The notes below the pieces were generated by a model. It ran no database searches. It saw only the letters and a list, made by a program, of their open reading frames with translations, and had not been told where the DNA came from. Position numbers and translations under genes: made by a program. A stretch of DNA of 64,000 nt, from NCBI GenBank assembly GCA_018649725.1, contig JABIHH010000078.1, forward strand, positions 1-64,000, written 5' to 3'. The first letter of the stretch is position 1, and each line of letters opens with the position of its first letter. Source of the DNA: Rhodospirillaceae bacterium (GTDB lineage Bacteria; Pseudomonadota; Alphaproteobacteria; Rhodospirillales; UBA2165). Of the stretch, positions 17,245 to 26,487 are shown in pieces.

Positions 17245-18702
17245 TTAACCAGCTGCTGAGATGAGCCCATCAATATCCAAAGCTTCCTCAAAAGCTGCCG
17301 CCACAACATCAAGAGCTTCTTCAACTTGAAGGTCATAAGCGAGGCCTGAGCCTTTACGGGGGCGAACATAATCTAAGAAGGCATGGCGGAAGACATCGTC
17401 AGCGAACAGCCCGTGCAGATAGCAACCCATGATTTGACCATCTTTTGAGATCGCTCCGGCGGGCCTGCCGTCAATTGTGGCGAAAGGCTGATCACTATCG
17501 GGGCCGATGGTTTTACCGATGTGCATTTCGTAGCCGGTGAAAGATCCAAAATCCTGGCTGGATGTAGCTGCAACTTCGACCAAAGATTTATCACCGCCCA
17601 TTTCGGTCGCAACACCCAGATGCCCAAGCCCCTCAATGGAGGCAATATCGCTCTCAGACTTCTCGGGGTCAGTGATGCCCTGGCCCAGCATCTGAAAGCC
17701 GGCGCAAATGCCGAACACTTTGCCACCGCGCCTGAGATGCGCCGCAATATCAATGTCCCAGCCCTGGCGCCTCAGATCTGCGAGGTCGGCTATGGTCGTT
17801 TTTGAGCCCGGCAAAATAATCAAATCAGCGTCCCCCGGCAAAGCATCGCCGCGGGGAATAAACTGTAAATCAATATCCGGCTCAGCAATCAGCGGATCAA
17901 AATCATCAAAGTTGGAAATATGCGCGAGTTTAGGCACCGCGATTTTGAGCGCACCTCCGCTGTTACCCGGCTTGGTATTCTCCAATGTGTGGGCATCTTC
18001 CTGTGGTAACTTGGCGGCTTCTGGCACATAGGGGATCACGCCAAAACATTTGAGCCCGGTTTTTTCACCGATAATCTCGATACCACTCTCGAACAAACTC
18101 ACATCGCCGCGAAATTTATTGATAACGTAGCCGACTATAAGAGCGCGCTCTTCTGCTGGAAGCAATTCCCAAGTGCCAACCACACTAGCAATCACGCCGC
18201 CTCGGTCGATATCAGCAACCAGCATGACGGGCGTCTTGGTCGCGGTGGCAAAGCCCATATTGGCAATATCGTTTTCACGGAGATTGATCTCAGCCGCGCT
18301 GCCCGCCCCTTCGATTAGCACGATGTCGGCGTCCAATTTGAGCCGCCGGGCCGCCTCAACCACGACCGGCAATAGCTCAATTTTTTTGGCTTGATAATCA
18401 CGGGCCGGATAATTGCCCTCGACTTTCCCCATCACCACCAATTGCGCGCCGACATCTGATTGCGGCTTGAGAAGCACTGGGTTCATATCGATATGGGGCG
18501 CAACACCGCACGCTTTCGCCTGCAAGGCCTGGGCACGGCCAATCTCACCGCCATCGGAAGTAACAGCTGCATTGTTCGACATATTTTGTGGTTTGAATGG
18601 CCTGACCGTCATCCCACGTTTGACCAAAGCACGACAGAGACCAGCAACTACCAGCGATTTGCCGACATCAGATCCAGTGCCTTGGAACATGAGGGAACTC
18701 AT
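17245..18702 (-). CDS. cobQ: cobyric acid synthase
   Basis: A 485-residue glutamine-dependent amidotransferase that amidates carboxylates b, d, e and g of adenosylcobyrinate a,c-diamide. The P-loop-like GTGSDVGKS is at residues 8-16, followed by RPFKPQNMSNNA, a CobQ-specific stretch; VLIEGAGSAAEINL lies in the middle, and the C-terminal amidotransferase domain has its nucleophile in FGICAGFQMLG and a His in GCYLHGLF. Last gene of the riboswitch-led operon, 3 bp after cobO. Confidence 0.93.
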   Translation of the reverse strand: MSSLMFQGTGSDVGKSLVVAGLCRALVKRGMTVRPFKPQNMSNNAAVTSDGGEIGRAQALQAKACGVAPHIDMNPVLLKPQSDVGAQLVVMGKVEGNYPARDYQAKKIELLPVVVEAARRLKLDADIVLIEGAGSAAEINLRENDIANMGFATATKTPVMLVADIDRGGVIASVVGTWELLPAEERALIVGYVINKFRGDVSLFESGIEIIGEKTGLKCFGVIPYVPEAAKLPQEDAHTLENTKPGNSGGALKIAVPKLAHISNFDDFDPLIAEPDIDLQFIPRGDALPGDADLIILPGSKTTIADLADLRRQGWDIDIAAHLRRGGKVFGICAGFQMLGQGITDPEKSESDIASIEGLGHLGVATEMGGDKSLVEVAATSSQDFGSFTGYEMHIGKTIGPDSDQPFATIDGRPAGAISKDGQIMGCYLHGLFADDVFRHAFLDYVRPRKGSGLAYDLQVEEALDVVAAAFEEALDIDGLISAAG

Positions 18703-18705
18703 AGA

Positions 18706-19326
18706 TTAAAACTCAATACCCGCTTGCGCTTTATAGCCATCGCGGAAATGGTGCTTCACTTCGGTCATCTCCGTAACGAGGTCCGCGACTTCGATCAGTT
18801 CGTCTTTGGCATTGCGGCCGGTGCAAATGACATGCTTATCGGCCGGCTTATTTTTTAAATAGTCCGCCACTTCGTTGATATCGATGTAATCATTTCTGAG
18901 CACGATGTTAATTTCATCAAGCAAAACCAAAGCAAGCTCAGGGTCTTCGATCATTTCTTTTGCCCGGGCCCAAGCTGCATTGGCAGCTTCGATATCACGC
19001 GCCCGGTTTTGGGTCTCCCAAGTGAAGCCCTCGCCCATCGCTGTGATGGTCACGAGATCGGGGAAAGCTTCGAGGACAACCCGCTCACCAGTCTCCCACT
19101 TACCTTTGACGAATTGCACGATGCCGACTTTTTTTCCGTGCCCGATACAGCGCGCAACGATACCCATCGCCGCTGTCGTCTTGCCTTTGCCTTTGCCGGT
19201 ATGGACCACAAGCAAGCCGCCTTCTTTAGTTTTGGTGGCGAGAATTTTATCTTTGGCTGCTTTGTGTTTGCGGCGCTTTTCGTTGGCTTTGGCGTTAACC
19301 TCTTCTTCGCTTAGATCATTGTTCAT
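18706..19326 (-). CDS. cobO: cob(I)yrinic acid a,c-diamide adenosyltransferase
   Basis: A 206-residue CobO/BtuR-type ATP:corrinoid adenosyltransferase. The unusual P-loop HTGKGKGKTTAAMG spans residues 42-55; FVKGKWETGE and LVLLDEINIVL are further family motifs. It attaches the 5'-deoxyadenosyl group to reduced corrinoid cobalt. The start codon overlaps the cobN stop by 4 bp. A basic, Lys-rich N-terminus (residues 12-35) precedes the core as in other CobO proteins. Confidence 0.93.
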   Translation of the reverse strand: MNNDLSEEEVNAKANEKRRKHKAAKDKILATKTKEGGLLVVHTGKGKGKTTAAMGIVARCIGHGKKVGIVQFVKGKWETGERVVLEAFPDLVTITAMGEGFTWETQNRARDIEAANAAWARAKEMIEDPELALVLLDEINIVLRNDYIDINEVADYLKNKPADKHVICTGRNAKDELIEVADLVTEMTEVKHHFRDGYKAQAGIEF

Positions 19327-22300
19327 ACCACTTTCCTCTCAACTGACTGTCTTAATTGTTCTAATAGTCCCACTACACTGTTTGAGCGCGGGTGCCAAAA
19401 GCCCCGCTCGATCGCCTCATCAAACCGCTCTGCAATTTCCTGCAAAGCCGGGGCGTTATTTTCGGCAATAAAGTCGCGCACCCGCTCATCTTCCAGATAC
19501 GCCTCAAACAATTGATCAAAGTGATGATCTTCGACCACTTTGGCTGTGGCGGCAAAAGCAAAGAGATAGTCAACCGTCGCGGCGATCTCAAACGCCCCTT
19601 TGTAGCCGTGGCGCATCACGCCTTCGATCCACTTCGGATTGGCGGCTCTCGCCCTAACAACACGGCCAATCTCCTCAGAGAGCGTGCGAATTTTTGGCGT
19701 CTCCGGGCGCGAGTGATCATTGTGATAGATCGTCGGTTGCTCGCCGGATAGTTCTCGTACGGCGGCGGTAATGCCGCCTTCAAATTGGTAGTAGTCATCA
19801 CTGTCGAGCAAATCATGTTCGCGGTTGTCCTGGTTATGGACCACCACCTCTACGCCTTTGAGCCGGGCTTCGAACAGCCCGTTCTCCGCTTCCCCCTCGG
19901 CCCCATCGCCATAGGCATAGCCACCCCAGGCGACGTAAGCTTTGGACAAATCTTCATCTGTCTCCCAGCATTTCTCATCAATTAAGGTTTGCAGACCAGC
20001 GCCATAGGCCCCCGGTTTGGAGCCAAACACCCTAAAGCCTGCACGGCGGCTGGCCTCTTCGGCACTGGCACCCGCCGCCACGAAGGCTGCCCGGTCTTTT
20101 TGGGTCTGCGCGGCCAAGGGATTGTCGTATTCCGCCTCGTCCTGTTCACTAACAGCGCGCACCGCACTATCGAGCAAATCGACCTGCGTTGGAAAGGCGT
20201 CGCGGAAAAAACCTGAGATGCGAAACACCACATCGACACGGGGGCGGCCCAGCACGGTCAGCGGCATAACTTCAAAGCCGGTCACCCGATTGGCCTGTTT
20301 GTCCCATTGGGGCTGCACACCCATCAAGGCGAGGGCTTGCGCGATGTCATCACCGCCCGTCCGCATATTCGCCGTCCCCCAGGCACTCATCGCAATGCGC
20401 TTCGGATATTCACCATGTTCTTGAAAATGCCGCTCAATCAACAGTGTTGCCGATTTCCAACCCAAATTCCATGCCGCCGGTGTCGGCACGGCCCGCACAT
20501 CGACAGAATAGAAATTGCGCCCCGTCGGCAAGACATCCAAGCGGCCGCGTGTTGGCGCTCCACTGCTCCCCGGCGCAATGAAGGAGCCGTTTAGTCCCTG
20601 CATCAGCCCGCTTAATTCCTGCTCACCGCAATCAGCGACAATTGGCCTGAGCTGACTTTGAATAAACTCCAGCACGATGCAGGTCGCTGTCCACGCTGGA
20701 TCAACCACTGCCGTGCCGTTGACCAAATCCAGTGCCAGCAGTTCCAAGCGCTCAACCGTATCGCCGCTGCTGCGCCAGAGATCGCCATAGCTGGCCAACA
20801 CATCCGGCTGCGTACCCTGCCACGCTTCAGCCATTTCACAATCGAGCGGGTCAAAATCGCCAAACCCGAGATCACTCGCCAAAGCGCGGATGAGAGAGGC
20901 ATTTTCGCCCGCACCATCTTCCCGCTGCAATCTGGTAAGCGCGACCAACAAATCGGCTTCCTGATTGCCGGTCGGTGAGATGCCAAATATATGCAACCCG
21001 TCCCTGATCTGCATTTCTTTCAGCTCGCAGAGATAGTTATCAATTTTGGATAGAGCTTCGTTTTCATCATCCGACTGTTCGATACCGACATCTCGGTCAA
21101 GGCCAATGCGCTGGCTGAGCTCTAGAATTTCTTCGCCCAATATTTTAAGCCGCCTCGGATCCATGCCAGCTGCCTGATAATATTCATCAACCAATTGCTC
21201 GAGATCACGCAGCGGTCCATAGCTTTCAGCGCGGGTCAGCGGTGGGGTCAGGTGATCGATGATGATTGCTTGAGAGCGCCGCTTGGCTTGCGTGCCTTCG
21301 CCGGGATCATTGACGATAAAAGGATAAAGATGCGGTAGCGGACCTAATGCAATCTCTGGAAAACACGTCTCATCCAGCACCAGCGCCTTACCTGGCAACC
21401 ATTCGAGATTACCATGCTTGCCAAAATGGATGATCGCATGAACATCAATCTCGCGTCTGAGCCAGGCATAGAAAGCGAGATAACTATGCGGCGGCACGAG
21501 GTCTGGATCGTGATAGGAAGATGTCGGATCAATATTGTAGCCCCGCGCCGGCTGGATTGCTAAGACGGCATTGCCGAAGCGATGGGCGGGCAGGATAAAG
21601 TTTTGGCCGGAGACAAATGGATCATCCTCCGGCGCGCCCCAACGCTCGGTAATGTCATCCTGAACTGATTGTGGGAGCCTTTGATAGAAATCAAGATAGG
21701 CCGTGATCGAGAACGCTTCACCGCCGCTTCGCTCACCGGCTGCATTGGTTGGACCGGCAAGCAGGTGATCCATTACAGCTTTACTGGTGGTGGGAGCGCC
21801 GGGGCCAAGGTCGTAGCCCGCCGCCGCCATGCGTTGGAAAGCCGCTCCGACCCCTGCCGGGGTATCAAGTCCGACCCCATTGCCGAGCCGACCGTCTTTG
21901 TTGGGATAATTCGCCACAACGATTGCGACGCGCCGGTCTTGTGCCTGGGTTTGGCGCAGCCTCGTCCAGGACGCTGCCAAATCAGCAACGAAATTGACGC
22001 GTGATGGCACCGGTTCATGCTTGATCACAGCCACCTCAGTCTTCTCGTCAAAGGCCTGAGATTTTTTGAATGAAATCGCCCGGGTGATCAGACGGCCATC
22101 AACTTCAGGCAGTGCGACATTCATGGCGAGGTCTTTTGGCGCCAGACCGCGCGCACCCTCTTGCCACTCATCGAAGGTGCCTCCCGACAATATAACTTGG
22201 AACACCGGACAATCAGCTGCGGAAAAAGGCGTCTCGGACATATCCTTACCGGGAGAGGAAACGGCGAAACCGGTACAATTTAAAATAACGTCGGGCCTGG

Positions 22301-23063
22301 TTTCGGCAAAAAGCGCTTTGACGATCTCCGCCGAAGTCGGATCCTTGAGACTGCCAACAAACAGTGGCAACGGATTGAGGCCTTTCGCTTTGAGACTTTC
22401 AATCAATGCATTTATCGGCTTGAGATCAGAGGTCTGCACCAAGGCGCGATAAAAGACAATGGCGGCCGCCGGTTGATCGGCAGACCATTGACCCTGAATT
22501 TGGGTGAGATCGGGAAAAGCGAGCCCGGGCCAATAGAGACCAGCCCGGACCAGCGGAACCGGCTCAACCCAGTCATTTTCTTTTCCAATAAGCGAAGACG
22601 CATAGGCTAAAAGATTTTGAATATTATCCGCGCCACTTTGTGCGCAATATTGCCAAATACGGTGACAGGCTTCGGGCCCGAGGGTTGATTGCGTGGTCAG
22701 TTCTGGATCCGGCGTATCGTCACCCGGCACCACGGCCAAAGGAATATCATGGGCGAGGCAGGTTTCGCGAATTTGCTCGATGCCGTAAGGCCAATAGCCC
22801 ATACCACCCAGCAAGCGCACAATCACCAGCTTAGCTTGAGCGATGGTGTTCTCAACATAGACATCAACCGACATATTGTGGCTGAGCTGCATCAAATTGG
22901 CGAGACGGAGCGACGGGTAACCGCCGCCGGCATGCTGCTCGGCCAAAATCGCCAGATCACTGGCCGCGGCTGACAAAAAAACAATATCACCCGGCGACTG
23001 GCCGAGATCGACGGCTTCACTTCCGTCGTTTATCTCTCCAGGCTGGGTGACAAGCAGATGCAT
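19323..23063 (-). CDS. cobN: cobaltochelatase large subunit CobN
   Basis: A 1246-residue CobN/magnesium-chelatase H-family protein. Conserved stretches include VIVANYPNKDGRLGNGVGLDTPAG, HFGKHGNLEWLPGKALVLDE with its cobalt/porphyrin-site histidines, and FRISGFFRDAFP. In the oxygen-dependent pathway CobN with CobS and CobT inserts cobalt into hydrogenobyrinic acid a,c-diamide using ATP. CobS/CobT chelatase genes are not in this window. The gene follows cobW by 9 bp, the classic alphaproteobacterial order. With CbiX, CbiD and CbiG also present, the protein may act as an alternative chelatase or depend on ATPase subunits encoded elsewhere. Confidence 0.93.
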   Translation of the reverse strand: MHLLVTQPGEINDGSEAVDLGQSPGDIVFLSAAASDLAILAEQHAGGGYPSLRLANLMQLSHNMSVDVYVENTIAQAKLVIVRLLGGMGYWPYGIEQIRETCLAHDIPLAVVPGDDTPDPELTTQSTLGPEACHRIWQYCAQSGADNIQNLLAYASSLIGKENDWVEPVPLVRAGLYWPGLAFPDLTQIQGQWSADQPAAAIVFYRALVQTSDLKPINALIESLKAKGLNPLPLFVGSLKDPTSAEIVKALFAETRPDVILNCTGFAVSSPGKDMSETPFSAADCPVFQVILSGGTFDEWQEGARGLAPKDLAMNVALPEVDGRLITRAISFKKSQAFDEKTEVAVIKHEPVPSRVNFVADLAASWTRLRQTQAQDRRVAIVVANYPNKDGRLGNGVGLDTPAGVGAAFQRMAAAGYDLGPGAPTTSKAVMDHLLAGPTNAAGERSGGEAFSITAYLDFYQRLPQSVQDDITERWGAPEDDPFVSGQNFILPAHRFGNAVLAIQPARGYNIDPTSSYHDPDLVPPHSYLAFYAWLRREIDVHAIIHFGKHGNLEWLPGKALVLDETCFPEIALGPLPHLYPFIVNDPGEGTQAKRRSQAIIIDHLTPPLTRAESYGPLRDLEQLVDEYYQAAGMDPRRLKILGEEILELSQRIGLDRDVGIEQSDDENEALSKIDNYLCELKEMQIRDGLHIFGISPTGNQEADLLVALTRLQREDGAGENASLIRALASDLGFGDFDPLDCEMAEAWQGTQPDVLASYGDLWRSSGDTVERLELLALDLVNGTAVVDPAWTATCIVLEFIQSQLRPIVADCGEQELSGLMQGLNGSFIAPGSSGAPTRGRLDVLPTGRNFYSVDVRAVPTPAAWNLGWKSATLLIERHFQEHGEYPKRIAMSAWGTANMRTGGDDIAQALALMGVQPQWDKQANRVTGFEVMPLTVLGRPRVDVVFRISGFFRDAFPTQVDLLDSAVRAVSEQDEAEYDNPLAAQTQKDRAAFVAAGASAEEASRRAGFRVFGSKPGAYGAGLQTLIDEKCWETDEDLSKAYVAWGGYAYGDGAEGEAENGLFEARLKGVEVVVHNQDNREHDLLDSDDYYQFEGGITAAVRELSGEQPTIYHNDHSRPETPKIRTLSEEIGRVVRARAANPKWIEGVMRHGYKGAFEIAATVDYLFAFAATAKVVEDHHFDQLFEAYLEDERVRDFIAENNAPALQEIAERFDEAIERGFWHPRSNSVVGLLEQLRQSVERKVV

Positions 23064-23072
23064 GAGCGTCTC

Positions 23073-24107
23073 TTATTTCAAAAGCCGGGCTTCAACTGCC
23101 GCACGGTCAAAACCTTGCAGGCCGATCACCACCAATTGGCTCGCTCGATTTTCGCCCGTTTCCCAAGGTCGGTCGTAATAGTGATCAACCCGTTCGCCGA
23201 CACCTTGGATCACCAGCCGGGCGGGCTTGCCTTCAATTTCAGCAACCCCTTTGATCCTAAGTACACCCATTTCACCGAGCGCCAGTTTTACTCGCTCGAC
23301 AATCAAAGCGGGCTCGAGCGCCGAGGCAACGTCTAAAGTGAACGTGTCAAAATCATCATGTTCGTGCTCTTCCTCATCATCATGACAAGAAGGGCGTTGA
23401 TCGACGTCGTCTTCCACCGCTGCAGCGAGGCCAAGGATGATACCGGGGTCCAACCGCCCATGCACGGCGGGAATTGCTTCCACCGACGTGCGCGCCTCGC
23501 CATTGATCAAAGCCAGCACATCGTTCAGGTCTGAGCCGTCCAACATGTCGGATTTATTGACGATCACCATATCGGCACAGGCCAATTGATCACCAAAGAC
23601 TTCTTCCAACGGATTTTCATGATCGAGGGTCGGATCCGCTTCACGCTGTTTTTTGATCAGCTCAGGATCATCGGCAAACAAACCTGCTTTGACGGCAGGG
23701 CCATCGACCACCGTGATGACGCCATCCACCGTTGTTCGAGAGCGTACTTCCGGCCACTGAAACGCTTTGACCAGAGGTTTGGGAAGTGCCAGACCGGAGG
23801 TCTCGATCACGATATGATCGGGGCGGTCTTCACGGTCCAGCAATATCTCTAGCGTTGGGATAAAATCATCGGCGACCGTGCAGCAAATGCAGCCATTGGT
23901 CAGCTCCAAGACATCGTCTTCGGTGCAAGTCTCATCGCCGCAGCCTTTGAGGATATCTCCGTCAATACCGAGATCGCCAAACTCGTTAATGATGAGGGCG
24001 AGCTTTTTGCCATTGGCATTTTCCAACATGTGGCGGATCAAGCTGGTTTTTCCGGCCCCTAAAAAGCCGGTGATCACGGTGACAGGTGTTTTTGCAGCAA
24101 GTGACAT
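23073..24107 (-). CDS. cobW: CobW, G3E GTPase cobalt chaperone
   Basis: A 344-residue G3E GTPase. P-loop GFLGAGKTS at residues 14-22; the metal motif GCICC at 72-76, with an extra CGDETC just before it; DKSDMLDG-type guanine recognition (NKSDMLDG); and a His/Asp/Glu-rich loop (CHDDEEEHEHDD) between the GTPase and CobW_C domains. CobW is thought to hand Co(II) to the B12 chelatase in a GTP-dependent way. Its position directly before cobN and behind a cobalamin riboswitch supports this. A more distant paralogue lies at 1114-2133. Confidence 0.92.
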   Translation of the reverse strand: MSLAAKTPVTVITGFLGAGKTSLIRHMLENANGKKLALIINEFGDLGIDGDILKGCGDETCTEDDVLELTNGCICCTVADDFIPTLEILLDREDRPDHIVIETSGLALPKPLVKAFQWPEVRSRTTVDGVITVVDGPAVKAGLFADDPELIKKQREADPTLDHENPLEEVFGDQLACADMVIVNKSDMLDGSDLNDVLALINGEARTSVEAIPAVHGRLDPGIILGLAAAVEDDVDQRPSCHDDEEEHEHDDFDTFTLDVASALEPALIVERVKLALGEMGVLRIKGVAEIEGKPARLVIQGVGERVDHYYDRPWETGENRASQLVVIGLQGFDRAAVEARLLK

Positions 24108-24130
24108 TTATAAATTCCTTATTTTAATCT

Positions 24131-24661
24131 TCACTTTATTTTTTGGGGGATGCCGGCTGTCACGAAGACAACGCTTGCCGACACTGCCGCTATTTTTTGG
24201 TTCATAAGACCGGCGTAATCGATAAACTGCCGGGCCAACGCATTGTCTGGAATAATGCCCTGGCCAACCTCGTTTGAGACGAACACCACCGGAAAATCAA
24301 GCTGTTCTCGCGCGGCGCAGAGACTGTCGATCTCGGCGGCAATATTTTTATCTAAGGCCATTAAATTGGACAGCCATAGTGTCAAACAATCGACCAGGGC
24401 TGGCTTGCCGTGCCCGTTCAAGGCCAGCAGCGTCTGCGCCAGCAATATCGGCTCTTCGACGGTTTGCCATTGATCACCGCGGCGCGCCTGATGGGCCCCA
24501 ATCCGGGCGGTCATCTCATCATCTAGCGGCTCGGAAGTGGCAACATAGAAGCCGCCGCCAGCCTGCTCAATAACGCTTTCAGCATAGGCGCTTTTGCCCG
24601 AGCGCTGGCCGCCGAGCACGAGAGAAAATCCAGCTTTTTGAAGGTCTATCAATTCGCTCAT
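24131..24661 (-). CDS. cobU: adenosylcobinamide kinase / guanylyltransferase
   Basis: A 176-residue CobU/CobP enzyme that phosphorylates adenosylcobinamide and transfers GMP to it. P-loop GGQRSGKS at residues 17-24, then YVATSEPLDDEM, RRGDQWQTVEEP and VDCLTLWLSN, all typical. I chose ATG 24659-24661 because GGAGGAGG lies about 11 bases upstream on the minus strand; the frame reaches further to 24703 but into the riboswitch. First gene after the riboswitch and thus head of cobU-cobW-cobN-cobO-cobQ. Confidence 0.92.
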   Translation of the reverse strand: MSELIDLQKAGFSLVLGGQRSGKSAYAESVIEQAGGGFYVATSEPLDDEMTARIGAHQARRGDQWQTVEEPILLAQTLLALNGHGKPALVDCLTLWLSNLMALDKNIAAEIDSLCAAREQLDFPVVFVSNEVGQGIIPDNALARQFIDYAGLMNQKIAAVSASVVFVTAGIPQKIK

Positions 24662-24699
24662 GATAAACGTCTTCCTCCTCCCCGAGGATATTGTTACAC

Positions 24700-24880
24700 G
24701 CATTATGCCGCAGAAGAGGTCTCCTGGCTGGGGCTTATGACCGGCTCCGACCTTCCCGATTAAACTTCAGTGGTCGATCTAAAAAATTGGAGCCAATCTG
24801 TCCGTCACAGTTGCGGGGGCAGCACCGGATTTACACCGACTTCCCTGTTCCCACGGCAGAAGGCACGCTATCATTTAGGG
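24700..24880 (-). promoter_or_regulatory. cobalamin riboswitch upstream of cobU
   Basis: Read on the minus strand, GGGAAGTCGGTGTAAATCCG, GCTGCCCCCGCAACTGTGA and the B12 box AGCCAGGAGACCT occur in the order and spacing of the AdoCbl riboswitch. It lies between cobC and cobU in the same orientation, ending about 40 bases before the cobU start, so it should reduce expression of cobU-cobW-cobN-cobO-cobQ when adenosylcobalamin is plentiful. Outer stem limits are approximate. Confidence 0.93.
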
Positions 24881-24923
24881 GATTGGAAGGCAAAGCAAAT
24901 TCAGCATCCAAATTGGCGGCAAA

Positions 24924-25505
24924 TTAGCGATTAATGCCGTGCACGCACCATTCTCTGAGGTCACCATCCGGGATATTCTCAATCTCGGTCAGCGATAAAT
25001 TATCGAGCTGAAACGCGAGTGCTGATTTGGCAAATAAATTAAGCGCCATTGCCAAGGCGGTGCGGATGGTGCCGGCATGAGTCACGGCAATGATATTTTT
25101 GCCCTGATACTCCAATGACAGCTCGGCGATCGTATCCGACACCCGATCCATCATATGAATAAAGCTCTCACCGCCGGGCGGGGCTTGGGTGGCGAAATTT
25201 TGCCAGAAGGCTATGGCGTGATCATCTCTAAGATCATCCCAGTTTTTACCGTTCCACTCACCGAAATCCTGCTCCATCAGACCCGGCACAGCGCGGCAAT
25301 TTGAGCCACCCAGCGCTTCGGCGGTCTGAACAGCTCTCGGCAAGCCGCTGGTCAACCAAATGGCGTCTTCGGGTAAGGATTTGCGCCGGGCCGCAAGGGC
25401 CGCCTGATCCGAAAGGTCGGCGTCAACATCGTCCTGGCCGTGAATTATGCCCGGCGTTCCGGCAGAGGGTGCATGACGCACCCACCACCAATGGGTATTG
25501 CTCAT
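24924..25505 (-). CDS. histidine phosphatase, probable alpha-ribazole-5'-phosphate phosphatase
   Basis: A 193-residue phosphoglycerate-mutase-fold protein. The phospho-accepting histidine is in WWVRHAPS near residue 9 (RHA rather than the usual RHG), with IHGQDDVDADLS, SGLPRAVQTAE, DFGEWNGKNW and VTHAGTIRTAL completing the active-site pattern. In B12 loci this fold (CobC of Salmonella) removes the phosphate from alpha-ribazole phosphate or adenosylcobalamin phosphate. It overlaps cobS by 4 bp, which supports that role; sequence alone cannot exclude another phosphoester substrate. Confidence 0.85.
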   Translation of the reverse strand: MSNTHWWWVRHAPSAGTPGIIHGQDDVDADLSDQAALAARRKSLPEDAIWLTSGLPRAVQTAEALGGSNCRAVPGLMEQDFGEWNGKNWDDLRDDHAIAFWQNFATQAPPGGESFIHMMDRVSDTIAELSLEYQGKNIIAVTHAGTIRTALAMALNLFAKSALAFQLDNLSLTEIENIPDGDLREWCVHGINR

Positions 25506-26398
25506 TCGAGACCCACCATCAATATGGCGAGCAATATCGTGGTCTCGGTAATTTGCTGAGTGGCACCTAATACATCGCCGGTCTGCCCACCCAAGCGGGT
25601 CGCAACGAAATAAACGAAGAGACCGGCCGCCAAAACGGCGAGACCGAGCGCCACAATACTGGTCCGAAAGCCCAATAAAAACAGCAAAAAGGCAATGCCG
25701 ATCAACAAAGCGGTAATGGCCCGGTCAAAGCTCGGCTTTCCGGCCCCGGCGCTCAGACCATCTTCACGTGCGAGCGGAATGTAATGCATGATGGCAGGTA
25801 GTGCGGCGCGGGAAGCGGCAGCTGCCGCGACAAGTGCTAATAAAACAGCATCAACCCCGACTTCGGTAATTTCCGTCAATGCTGCCCAGCGCAGGCCAAA
25901 GCTGAACAGCAAAGCCATTACACCGTAGCTGCCGATTTGGCTGTCCCGCATAATTGAGAGCTTTTGCTCTCGCGTGATGCCGCCGCCTAGACCATCGCAG
26001 GTATCGGCCAAACCATCTTCATGCAGCGCACCAGTCACCAGGGTCATGGCCAACAAAGCCAACAGCGCCAATATGGCAGAAGGAAAATCAAACCAGCTGC
26101 CGATCCACAAGACGGAACCAGCAATCAGGCCGACAATGGCGCCGACGATCGGAAACAACCGGGAGGCTTCAGAAATTGAAAAATCTTCCGGCGACGCACC
26201 AATATAGACCGGCAAGCGGGTCAGCACGCCTAAGCAGATTTTAAGATCGGCAAACCAGCCCTGCTTATTAACTTTATATTTGATGCGGTCCAAAAAGTCA
26301 GATTCTTCGCTCAATTCTTCTTCTTGAGAAGAATCTTCCTGATCCTCACCACTTGGCTCATCAATATCTTTTTTTACGTCGTCTTCTTTATCGGCCAA
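25502..26398 (-). CDS. cobS: adenosylcobinamide-GDP ribazoletransferase (cobalamin synthase) with acidic N-terminal extension
   Basis: An integral membrane enzyme of 298 residues that joins alpha-ribazole to adenosylcobinamide-GDP. The hallmark EDGLADTCDGLGGG followed by KLSIMRDSQIGSYG lies around residues 126-155, and several hydrophobic segments follow (SILVALGLAVLAAGLFVYFV type). Residues 1 to about 45 are an unusual, very acidic extension (DEPSGEDQEDSSQEEELSEE) not needed by the family; no internal ATG offers a better start, so it seems genuinely encoded. Named CobV in the Pseudomonas denitrificans scheme. Divergent from cobT. Confidence 0.9.
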   Translation of the reverse strand: MADKEDDVKKDIDEPSGEDQEDSSQEEELSEESDFLDRIKYKVNKQGWFADLKICLGVLTRLPVYIGASPEDFSISEASRLFPIVGAIVGLIAGSVLWIGSWFDFPSAILALLALLAMTLVTGALHEDGLADTCDGLGGGITREQKLSIMRDSQIGSYGVMALLFSFGLRWAALTEITEVGVDAVLLALVAAAAASRAALPAIMHYIPLAREDGLSAGAGKPSFDRAITALLIGIAFLLFLLGFRTSIVALGLAVLAAGLFVYFVATRLGGQTGDVLGATQQITETTILLAILMVGLE

Positions 26399-26487
26399 AT
26401 TCAGCCCCTCGCGCTTTTATGCTTTCGTCACCACGCATAGCATTATAATACAGGTGCATCATACAAAATAAATGCGTGAGATGCGAC

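Noticed and set aside
26476-26487. Upstream GTG start for cobT
   Set aside because: It would add only four residues without support; ATG 26488 fits the family N-terminus.
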